A stretch of 5,023 nucleotides of DNA from an uncultured Eubacterium sp. (GTDB lineage Bacteria; Bacillota; Clostridia; Lachnospirales; CAG-274), in NCBI GenBank assembly GCA_900543365.1, contig UQRG01000114.1:1-5023 (forward strand). The letters are read 5' to 3'. This document shows positions 1 through 5,023 of the stretch, one piece after another. The notes beneath the pieces are model-generated. The model was given only the letters and a program-made list of their open reading frames with translations. It was not told the origin of the DNA and did no database searches. The first letter of the stretch is position 1. Every line of letters begins with the position of its first letter. Made by a program: the position numbers and the translations under genes.

Positions 1-1308
1 AAGGGACTTACAGTTAGAGATACATTAAAAACAGCTTTTGACTATCTTTATGCTATAGAAAGTGAGTTAAATGAAACCTATGCTAAAATGGCTGATGAAG
101 ATGCAGACATTAATAAACTTATGGAAAGTGCTGCTGAATTGCAGGATATAATTGACTCTAGTGACTTATATATGATTGATACAAAAGTAGAAGAAGTTGC
201 AAGAGGTATTGGTTTAAATGATATTGGATTGGATAAAGATGTTAATGAACTTTCTGGTGGTCAAAGAAGTAAAATATTATTAGGAAAATTGTTACTTCAA
301 AATCCAGACATATTACTCTTAGATGAGCCTACAAATTACCTTGATGAGGAACATATTTTGTGGCTTAAGGAATACTTATTAAATTATGAAAATGCTTTTA
401 TACTTATATCTCACGATATGGATTTTTTAAATGCTGTTGTTAATATTATTTATAATGTAGAAAATGCTCATATTACAAGGTATGTTGGTGATTACAACGA
501 GTTCTTAAGATTGTATGAGTTAGGTAAAAAACAGCTTGAAGCAGCATATAACAAGCAGCAAAATGAAATAAATGAATTGCAGGATTTTATTGCAAGGAAT
601 AAGGCTAGAGTTGCAACTGCTGGTATGGCAAGAGCAAGACAAAAGAAACTTGATAAAATGAATATTATTGAACTTTCAAAAGAAAAGCCAAAGCCAGAAT
701 TTAAATTTAAGCAAGGTTCAACTTCAGACAAACTCATATTTGAGGCTAAGAACTTAGTAATAGGTTATGATAAGCCTTTGACTAAGCCTATAAATTTTAG
801 AGTTGAAAGAGGAAATAAAATTGCTATAGTAGGTGCTAACGGTATTGGTAAAACTACACTGCTTAAAAGTCTTTTAGGAGAAATAAAGCCTATATCCGGT
901 AATGTAAATGTAGGTGGTAATCAGCTTATAGGTTATTTCCAGCAAGAAATAAAGGAAGATAATAAAAATACTTGTATTGATGATGTTTGGAGTGAATTTC
1001 CATCATTAAATCAAGGTGAGGTTAGGGCATTGTTGGCTAAATGTGGACTTACAACAGACCAAATTGAAAGTAAGGTTTATGTTTTAAGTGGCGGAGAACA
1101 AGCTAAAGTTAGATTATGTAAAATAATGAATAATGAAAGTAATATTCTAGTTCTTGATGAGCCCACAAATCATTTGGATGTTGATGCTAAGGAGGAGCTT
1201 AAGAGAGCATTGCAGGCTTTTAAGGGTACTGTGATTATGGTTTGTCACGAGCCTATTTTCTATAAGGATATTTGTAATGATATATGGGATGTATCGGAAT
1301 TTAAGTAA
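1..1308 (+). CDS. ABC-F family ATPase, C-terminal part (5' end outside window)
   Basis: This is a soluble ABC ATPase with two nucleotide-binding domains and no membrane segment, the ABC-F pattern. Family members bind the ribosomal E site and either ease stalled translation or protect against ribosome-targeting antibiotics. The frame is open from base 1, so the ATG at 88 is internal. 435 residues are visible, against roughly 500-540 usual, so the N-terminus with the first Walker A is missing. Seen in order: signature LSGGQ (250-264), Walker B LLLDEPTNYLD (from about 316), H-switch ISHD, then a charged helical linker (about 530-700, with many K, R, Q and E), the second Walker A GANGIGKTT (832-858), Q-loop YFQQ, second signature LSGGE (1084-1098), Walker B LVLDEPTNHLD and the switch CHEP. 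Both catalytic Glu residues are present. The protein ends soon after the second domain, with no long C-terminal extension. Whether it is a resistance or a housekeeping ABC-F cannot be told from this part. It is followed by an IS remnant, and no clear terminator is seen. Confidence 0.95.
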   Translation, partial: KGLTVRDTLKTAFDYLYAIESELNETYAKMADEDADINKLMESAAELQDIIDSSDLYMIDTKVEEVARGIGLNDIGLDKDVNELSGGQRSKILLGKLLLQNPDILLLDEPTNYLDEEHILWLKEYLLNYENAFILISHDMDFLNAVVNIIYNVENAHITRYVGDYNEFLRLYELGKKQLEAAYNKQQNEINELQDFIARNKARVATAGMARARQKKLDKMNIIELSKEKPKPEFKFKQGSTSDKLIFEAKNLVIGYDKPLTKPINFRVERGNKIAIVGANGIGKTTLLKSLLGEIKPISGNVNVGGNQLIGYFQQEIKEDNKNTCIDDVWSEFPSLNQGEVRALLAKCGLTTDQIESKVYVLSGGEQAKVRLCKIMNNESNILVLDEPTNHLDVDAKEELKRALQAFKGTVIMVCHEPIFYKDICNDIWDVSEFK

Positions 1309-1537
1309 AAGATAAAAACGCAAAAGTATGAAAAATCAAATGCTACAATGCAATATATTAGTATAAGAGTTATTGAAAAAACTAAAATAAATTTTGCTAA
1401 AAAGATGTTTAATTAATTATATAATTGTAAAATGGTTTACCAAATAACAGTTTAAGGGGATGTAAAATAAGTACCTAATAAGGAAGCTGTCATTAAGATT
1501 TTTGATAGTTGTAAGGATACTTCAAAATCTGATACAA
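1309..1537. other. AT-rich intergenic region between the ABC-F gene and the IS remnant
   Basis: This stretch has no convincing gene and no good hairpin-plus-T-run terminator for the upstream ABC-F gene. It contains a consensus TATAAT (1420-1425), a small inverted repeat around TGGTTTACCA (about 1434-1443), a purine-rich AAGGGG (1454-1459), and an open stretch from GTA 1471 that continues to a stop after 1575 but has no start codon (TAA directly precedes it at 1468). Read as protein that stretch begins VPNKEAVIKIFDSCKDTSK, which I do not recognise. It may be the debris of a small gene cut by the IS, or chance. Confidence 0.5.
1394..1425 (+). promoter_or_regulatory. Possible sigma-A-type promoter
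   Basis: A perfect TATAAT lies at 1420-1425. The nearest -35-like hexamer, TTGCTA at 1394-1399, is 20 bases upstream of it, or 18 from the overlapping TATATA at 1418. A purine-rich AAGGGG follows at 1454-1459, so the arrangement looks like the front of a gene whose coding part is no longer intact. In DNA this AT-rich a chance match is quite possible. Confidence 0.25.
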
Positions 1538-1580
1538 GAGTGTGTGAAGAAAACTCTGTAAATATTATTATTTAATAATT

Positions 1581-1616
1581 AGGCTTTTTATGATAAAATA
1601 AAATCATAAGAGGCCT
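1581..1616 (+). repeat. Hairpin in front of the transposase, holding its ribosome binding site
   Basis: The arm AGGCTTTTTATGAT (1581-1594) pairs with ATCATAAGAGGCCT (1603-1616) at 12 of 14 positions, across the 8-base loop AAAATAAA. The right arm contains AAGAGG (1608-1613), the only plausible Shine-Dalgarno for the ATG at 1623. The left arm contains TATGAT (1589-1594), a possible -10 box. The layout suggests that read-through RNA from outside would hide the ribosome binding site, while RNA started inside the element would not. This is inferred from layout alone. Confidence 0.6.
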
Positions 1617-1622
1617 AAAATT

Positions 1623-2789
1623 ATGGCAAAAAAAGAAGTTTATAAGTTAAAACCGATGACATAAGGCAAAAGGAATATCATAGCCGGATTATTACAGGAA
1701 TATGACATTCAATCAGCTGAGGATATTCAGAAGCCTTAAAAAATATATTGGGTGGCACAATTCAGGAGATGCTTGAAAGCGAAATGAATGAGCATTTAGG
1801 GTATGAAAAGTATGAGCGTTCATCAGAATCTAATTATCGCAACGGCAAAAAGACTAAGAAAATCAGTGGAAAATACGGCGAAATGGACATATAAGTTCCA
1901 CAGGACAGAAACAGTACCTTTGAGCCTAGAATCGTACCAAAACGAAAAAAGACATTTCAGCTATTGAAGATAATGTTATAAGCTTGTATGTAAAGGGAAT
2001 GACAACAAGACAGATTTCAGAAGTAATTGACGATATTTACGGGTTTGAAATGAGTGAAGGCTTAATTTCTGATATAACAGACAAGTTGTTGACAAAAATA
2101 GATGAATGGCAGAATCGACCATTATCAGCAATATATCCGATAGTTTTCATTGATGTAGTTCATTTTTCGGTAAGGGATAATGGAATAATCAGAAAACTAG
2201 CAGCTTATTTAATACTCGGAATAAACAAAGATGGTTATAGGAAGTTTTATCAATAGAAATAAGAGATAATGAAAGCAGCAAATGTTGGCTTGGTTTGTTA
2301 AATGGACTGAAAAATCGAGGTGTACAGGACATATTTATCATATGTGCAGATGGATTAACAGGGATAAAAGAGTCAATATTAGCAGCCTTTCCGAATTCTG
2401 AATATCAGCGTTGCATAGTTCATTAGGTAAGGGATACTTTAAAATATGTTGCAGATAAGGATAGAAGGGCATTTGTAAAAATATGGGATGAGAAATACCC
2501 TAATGCAATGAAATCATGCTTGTAAATTGGGATTGTATAAGTCCGATATTTAAGTTTTCTGCAGAGGTGAGAAAGGTTATATATACTACCAATGCAAAAG
2601 AAAGCCTTAATAGTATCTATAAGCGATTAGACAGGCAAAGGAGCATATTTCCAAGTGATAAAGCCTTGCTGAAAGCTCTCCATCTTGCCACCTTTGAGGC
2701 TACAAAAAAATGGACTCTGCCACTTAGAAACTGGGGGAAAGGTATATGGCGAATTAGGCATTATGTATGGTGACAGAATAGAAAAATAG
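1623..2789 (+). pseudogene. IS256-family (mutator-type) transposase, heavily broken
   Basis: When intact this is a DDE transposase that moves its IS by copy-and-paste through a circular intermediate. The start is ATG 1623 (MAKKEVYKLKPM) and the end is TAG at 2787-2789. Similarity shifts through all three frames. In-frame stops are TAA 1662-1664 (probably from GAA), TAA 1892-1894 (probably from GAA) and TAG 2424-2426 (after IVH, probably from CAG). Single-base losses lie near 1730, in the A-run 1946-1950, near 2239-2241 and near 2517-2518. A base is gained in the G-run 2733-2737. About 20-30 codons are missing near 2480, between AFVK and WDEKYP. Recognisable blocks are GGTIQEMLESEMNEHLGYEK, NYRNGKKTKK, KGMTTRQISEVI, FIDVVHFSV (first Asp), CADGLTGIKE (second Asp), YQRCIVH, VIYTTNAKESLNS (catalytic Glu; the usual NAIES Ile is Lys here), RQRSIFPSD and LRNWGK. 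The reconstructed length of about 390 codons plus the deletion matches the usual 400-415. It cannot encode an active enzyme. Confidence 0.93.
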
Positions 2790-2800
2790 CACCAAAAATA

Positions 2801-2844
2801 CCTCCTATGGTTTTTATCATTATACCAATAGGAGGCTCTTTTTT
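2801..2844. terminator. Hairpin with flanking T-runs, probably a two-way terminator
   Basis: CCTCCTATGG (2801-2810) pairs with CCAATAGGAGG (2825-2835), with one bulged base and a 14-base loop. On the plus strand it is followed by CTCTTTTTT (2836-2844). On the minus strand the stem is followed by TATTTTTGG (2800 downwards). It lies between the end of the transposase pseudogene and the convergent prfC stop, so it can end transcription from both sides. It probably arrived as part of the IS, and prfC may now use it, since no other hairpin is seen between it and the prfC stop. Confidence 0.7.
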
Positions 2845-2862
2845 ATCGTCCGTTTTTATTGT

Positions 2863-2886
2863 TTCTGTTCACAATTTGGTTGAGTC
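2863..2886. repeat. Candidate right end of the IS (eroded terminal inverted repeat)
   Basis: On the minus strand this reads GACTCAACCAAATTGTGAAC followed by AGA. The block ATTGTGAACAGA resembles the ATTGTGTAAAAG block of IS256-type ends and shares TGTGAA with the left candidate (about 1542-1549). The match is weak, so the border is approximate. Confidence 0.3.
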
Positions 2887-2902
2887 TTTTATTTATTAAA
2901 AT

Positions 2903-4483
2903 TTATTCATTTTCATCAACAGATAGAGCTTCAATAAGCTGAACATCTTCATTTCTTTCAGCAAATGTATTTAAAGCATATTCATTTGAGAAAAGAAGAA
3001 TCGGTCTTTCAAAATGGTCAAAAACGAGAGTACATCTTGAGTTTGTAAGCTCCTTAATTTGTTCAACAGTTTTGCCTTTTACCCATCGTGCAACACTATA
3101 GCTCATTGGTTCCATTCTTATGTCTGAATTATATTCATTTTTTAATCTATATTCAAATACTTCAAATTGTAATGCACCAACAGCACCTAATACTACATCA
3201 TTATATTCTGTTTTGTAAATCTGTATAGCACCTTCTTGTGCAAGCTGGTCAACTCCTTTTTGAAACTGCTTTGCTTTCATTGTATCAACTGGTCTAACTT
3301 TCATAAAAAGTTCTGGAGGAAATGTAGGCAAGGGTTCAAAGAAAAGCTTATCTTTACAGTTAGTAAGAGTATCCCCAATCTGGAAATTGCCAGTATCATA
3401 AATACCAATAATATCGCCAGCAATAGCTGTTTCAACATTTTCTCTTTCATTTGCCATAAGCTGAGTTGATTGATTAAGCTTCATTTTTTTGCCATTTCTT
3501 GAAAGTACTACATCCATACCTTTTTCAAATGTACCAGAGCAAATTCTAAAAAATGCAAGTCTATCTCTATGGGCAGGGTTCATATTTGCCTGAATTTTGA
3601 AAATAAAACCAGAGAAAAATTCATCAGTTGGCTGAACTTCACCATCAATAGTCTTTCTAGGACCAGGGGCTGGTGACATATCAAGAAAGTGTTCTAAAAA
3701 ATTAGTTACACCAAAGTCAGCTAAAGCAGTGCCAAAGAAAACAGGTGAAAGCTTACCTCTAGATATAAGTTCCATATTAAATTCATTACCAGCACCATCT
3801 AATAGTTCAATTTCATCTCTTAAATTCTGGAGATTTTCGTGGAACAAAATATCGTCAAGTTGTTTATCATATACACCTTCGTCAGAAAGTTCAATAGTTT
3901 TCTTTTCTTTGTAAAGATAAACTTTATTTTCAAGTCTATCATATATGCCTTCAAAGTAAGCACCATTACCAATAGGCCAAGTAACAGCAACAGATGGAAG
4001 TCCTAAGGCATTTTCAAGTTCTTCGAGAAGTGCTAGTGGTTCCATAGCATCTCTATCTAACTTATTCATAAATGTAAATATTGGAATACCTCTCATACTA
4101 CATACTTTAAAAAGTTTTCTTGTCTGAGCTTCAACACCTTTAGCTGCATCAATAACCATTACTGCAGAATCAACCGAAGTAAGTATTCTATAAGTATCTT
4201 CGCCAAAGTCATTATGACCAGGAGTATCCATAATAGATACAATTTTATTTTCATATTCAAACTGCATTACAGATGATGTAACAGAAATACCTCTTTGTTT
4301 TTCTATTTCCATCCAGTCAGACTTAGCAGAACGACCTCTTCTGGCTTTAACTGCACCTGCCTCGTGAATAGCACCACCGTGTAGCAAAAGTTTTTCTGTT
4401 AATGTTGTTTTACCGGCATCGGGATGAGATATTATGCCGAAAATTCTTCTTTTATTTATTAAATTAATATTAGGTTTAGCCAT
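2903..4483 (-). CDS. prfC: Peptide chain release factor 3 (RF3), GTPase
   Basis: RF3 is a cytoplasmic translational GTPase that drives RF1 and RF2 off the ribosome after peptide release. The 526 residues match the usual length (E. coli RF3 is 529), so the gene looks complete. The GTPase domain has the RF3-type P-loop SHPDAGKTT (residues 19-27), RGIS (64-67, switch I), DTPGH (86-90), NKLD (140-143) and the late G-domain block GTALADFG (251-258). A beta-barrel domain II follows at about 290-370, then a C-terminal domain from about 390, with the RF3-like stretch GAVGALQFEVFEYRL (433-447). The spacing of these blocks and the lack of EF-G domains IV-V set it apart from EF-G and tetracycline-protection proteins. 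The start is supported by AAAGGGA at 4492-4498 (minus), eight bases from the ATG. It has its own promoter and no co-directional neighbour in the window, so it is probably monocistronic here. No frameshift or missing motif was found. Confidence 0.97.
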   Translation of the reverse strand: MAKPNINLINKRRIFGIISHPDAGKTTLTEKLLLHGGAIHEAGAVKARRGRSAKSDWMEIEKQRGISVTSSVMQFEYENKIVSIMDTPGHNDFGEDTYRILTSVDSAVMVIDAAKGVEAQTRKLFKVCSMRGIPIFTFMNKLDRDAMEPLALLEELENALGLPSVAVTWPIGNGAYFEGIYDRLENKVYLYKEKKTIELSDEGVYDKQLDDILFHENLQNLRDEIELLDGAGNEFNMELISRGKLSPVFFGTALADFGVTNFLEHFLDMSPAPGPRKTIDGEVQPTDEFFSGFIFKIQANMNPAHRDRLAFFRICSGTFEKGMDVVLSRNGKKMKLNQSTQLMANERENVETAIAGDIIGIYDTGNFQIGDTLTNCKDKLFFEPLPTFPPELFMKVRPVDTMKAKQFQKGVDQLAQEGAIQIYKTEYNDVVLGAVGALQFEVFEYRLKNEYNSDIRMEPMSYSVARWVKGKTVEQIKELTNSRCTLVFDHFERPILLFSNEYALNTFAERNEDVQLIEALSVDENE

Positions 4484-4532
4484 AATATAATTCCCTTTCT
4501 AAATTAACAATATAATTATTTCCATCTTTTCT

Positions 4533-4561
4533 ATTTTATAGGAAAACTATTGTATTTGCAA
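4533..4561 (-). promoter_or_regulatory. Probable sigma-A promoter of prfC
   Basis: On the minus strand TTGCAA (-35, plus-strand positions 4556-4561) and TAAAAT (-10, 4533-4538; five of six to consensus) are separated by exactly 17 bases. The start would fall about 45 bases before the prfC ATG, leaving a short leader that carries the AAAGGGA ribosome binding site at 4492-4498. No riboswitch or attenuator fits in that leader. Confidence 0.55.
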
Positions 4562-4571
4562 GTATTTTTTA

Positions 4572-4588
4572 CCATATATGCCATATAT
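4572..4588. repeat. CCATATAT direct repeat and palindrome between divergent genes
   Basis: CCATATAT occurs twice with a 9-base period (4572-4579 and 4581-4588). The core ATATATGCCATATAT is also a near-perfect inverted repeat. It lies just upstream of the prfC -35 box and upstream of the presumed promoter of the secreted-protein gene, a position that suits an operator or an AT-rich upstream element. No known regulator motif is recognised. Confidence 0.3.
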
Positions 4589-4617
4589 TTTGCATTTATT
4601 TATATCAAATATTTATA

Positions 4618-4623
4618 TATACT
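4618..4623 (+). promoter_or_regulatory. Possible -10 box of the secreted Thr-rich protein gene
   Basis: TATACT (five of six to consensus) lies 36 bases before the ATG at 4660. There is no good -35 at 17 bases. TTGCAT at 4590-4595 is 22 bases away from it, or 18 from the alternative TATATA at 4614-4619. Either -10 would give a short leader that contains the strong AAAGGAG. Confidence 0.3.
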
Positions 4624-4646
4624 TGTTTTAGGTACCTAATAAAACT

Positions 4647-4653
4647 AAAGGAG
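4647..4653 (+). promoter_or_regulatory. Strong ribosome binding site that fixes the start at 4660
   Basis: AAAGGAG lies six bases upstream of ATG 4660. It settles the start of a partial gene that has no other support for its 5' end, together with the signal peptide that begins directly at that codon. Confidence 0.8.
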
Positions 4654-4659
4654 AATGAT

Positions 4660-5023
4660 ATGAAAAAGTTTATTATAGTAACATCATTGATTGTTATATC
4701 AATGTCAACGACGGTATTTGCAGGAAATAATTTTATAAATGAAAAGGGTATAATAAAAACAAGTTCTACATATAATAATTGGTGTAATCAAAACAAGCCG
4801 ACAGAAACAACTACTAAAAATTGTAACATAATTAAGCCATTTGAAACGACTACCAAAAATTGCCTCGAAAGCACAACTGTAGTTGTAAATAAGCCAACAT
4901 TTACAACTACTGAGGCAACAACAGAAATTACAACACAGGCAATAAAGCCAACATTTACAACAACTGAAGCAACAACAGAAACTACAACACAGGCAATAAA
5001 GCCAACATTTACAACAACTGAGG
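4660..5023 (+). CDS. Secreted Thr-rich repeat protein, N-terminal part (3' end outside window)
   Basis: I do not recognise a family. The 121 visible residues begin with a clear signal peptide: MKK, a hydrophobic core (FIIVTSLIVISM) and a type I cleavage site after VFA (residue 21). There is no lipobox Cys, so the protein is exported and not a lipoprotein. After about 20 residues come two 13-residue units that each begin with Cys and contain KPxETTTKN (residues 42-54 and 55-67), with a third Cys at 68. Then come 18-residue units starting KPTFTTTEATTE (78-95, 96-113, and a partial one from 114). Such Thr/Glu/Pro-poor-in-hydrophobics stretches are usually extended, often glycosylated, stalks or linkers on cell-surface proteins and secreted enzymes. 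A functional or anchoring domain would be expected beyond the window. The start is set by AAAGGAG and the signal peptide. The gene is divergent from prfC and shares its upstream region. Confidence 0.85.
   Translation, partial: MKKFIIVTSLIVISMSTTVFAGNNFINEKGIIKTSSTYNNWCNQNKPTETTTKNCNIIKPFETTTKNCLESTTVVVNKPTFTTTEATTEITTQAIKPTFTTTEATTETTTQAIKPTFTTTE
4783..4860 (+). repeat. Two tandem 39-bp units (13 residues, Cys-initiated)
   Basis: Unit 1 (4783-4821) encodes CNQNKPTETTTKN and unit 2 (4822-4860) encodes CNIIKPFETTTKN. The next codon, TGC at 4861, would begin a third unit but the following residues diverge. Cys residues therefore fall at 42, 55 and 68, exactly 13 apart. The DNA copies differ at several synonymous and non-synonymous sites, so this duplication is older than the 54-bp repeat that follows. 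Confidence 0.8.
4891..5023 (+). repeat. Tandem 54-bp in-frame repeat (18 residues), continuing past the edge
   Basis: Copies start at 4891, 4945 and 4999, each with AAGCCAACATTTACA. Copies 1 and 2 differ at three of 54 bases (two silent, one changing Ile to Thr). The third copy is cut by the window end after 25 bases and matches so far. The near identity at DNA level suggests recent expansion and a copy number that may vary between strains. Confidence 0.92.

Larger units (their letters stand above)
1538..2886 (+). mobile_element. Degenerate IS256-family insertion sequence
   Basis: The element is recognised by its broken transposase. Its ends are estimated, not proven. The left candidate begins GAGTGTGTGAAGAAAACT (1538 on). 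The right candidate, read on the minus strand from 2886, begins GACTCAACCAAATTGTGAAC. The two share only short blocks (TGTGAA, then A-rich), as expected of eroded terminal inverted repeats, and resemble the TGTGTAAA-type ends common in this family. No flanking direct repeat of 8-9 bases is evident. The estimated length of about 1.35 kb fits a family member that has lost some internal sequence. The element sits between two intact genes and stops about 16 bases short of the prfC stop codon, so neither neighbour is disrupted. Confidence 0.6.

Noticed and set aside
88..90. ATG at 88 as the true start of the ABC-F gene
   Set aside because: The frame is open and protein-like back to base 1, no ribosome binding site precedes the ATG, and a start here would lack the first Walker A motif.
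492..737. 81-codon open frame on the minus strand inside the ABC-F gene
   Set aside because: It lies antisense over the linker of a well-supported gene. Its Ser/Leu/Phe-rich translation is what the complement of Lys/Glu codons gives, and no ribosome binding site supports it.
1348..1416. 22-codon open frame after the ABC-F gene
   Set aside because: It has no ribosome binding site, and its AT-rich content makes such a short frame likely by chance.
1471..1481. GTACCTAATAA occurring both here and at 4632-4642
   Set aside because: An 11-base match in 5 kb of AT-rich DNA is expected by chance, and the flanks do not match.
1984..2773. Two open frames (1984-2256 and 2516-2773) as separate small genes
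   Set aside because: Both are pieces of one IS256-family transposase. Protein similarity continues across the gaps in other frames, and the apparent starts (TTG 1984, ATG 2516) fall inside conserved blocks.
1623..2789. Programmed frameshifting as the explanation for the split transposase
   Set aside because: There are five shifts plus three stops and a deletion. IS256-family transposases are made from a single frame, so decay is the simple explanation.
3236..3469. 77-codon open frame on the plus strand inside prfC
   Set aside because: It is antisense to an intact RF3 gene, has no recognisable motif and no promoter or ribosome binding site.
3729..3914. 61-codon open frame on the plus strand inside prfC
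   Set aside because: It is a low-complexity Ser-rich antisense shadow of RF3.
4891..5023. CRISPR-like array reading of the regular 54-bp repeats
   Set aside because: The units are contiguous with no spacers, they keep the reading frame of a secreted protein, and there are no cas genes nearby.

Overview
The window comes from a low-GC, Gram-positive-type bacterium, most likely a member of the Clostridia. The grounds are strongly A/T-biased codon use, AAAGGAG-type ribosome binding sites, a transposase of the IS256-like type common in clostridial gut anaerobes, and a Thr-rich secreted protein of a kind common in such bacteria. No taxon can be fixed from 5 kb without a database search.

Layout, left to right. 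(1) Bases 1-1308 (+) hold the 3' part of an ABC-F ATPase gene. The start and the first Walker A motif lie off the left edge. (2) Bases 1309-1537 are AT-rich and intergenic, with a promoter-like TATAAT and a short start-less open stretch that looks like a relic. (3) Bases about 1538-2886 are a decayed IS256-family insertion sequence. Its transposase (1623-2789, +) reads through almost end to end in protein similarity, but it carries three in-frame stops, five single-base frameshifts and an internal deletion. Hairpins lie just before and just after the transposase. (4) Bases 2903-4483 (-) hold an intact prfC gene for peptide chain release factor 3. (5) Bases 4484-4659 are a divergent promoter region. 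(6) Bases 4660-5023 (+) hold the 5' end of a secreted Thr-rich repeat protein gene that runs off the right edge.

How the parts relate. ABC-F proteins and RF3 are both soluble NTPases that act on the ribosome, but they are convergent, separated by the dead IS, and not in one operon. Their nearness may be chance. RF3 and the secreted protein are transcribed divergently from a 176-bp AT-rich region. The hairpin after the transposase has T-runs on both sides and could end transcription from both directions, including that of prfC.

I see no new defence, CRISPR or toxin-antitoxin system here, and no RNA gene. The points most worth a second look are the repeat architecture of the secreted protein (a Cys-initiated 13-residue unit followed by an 18-residue Thr-rich unit that is still nearly identical at DNA level) and the hairpin that holds the ribosome binding site of the IS transposase.
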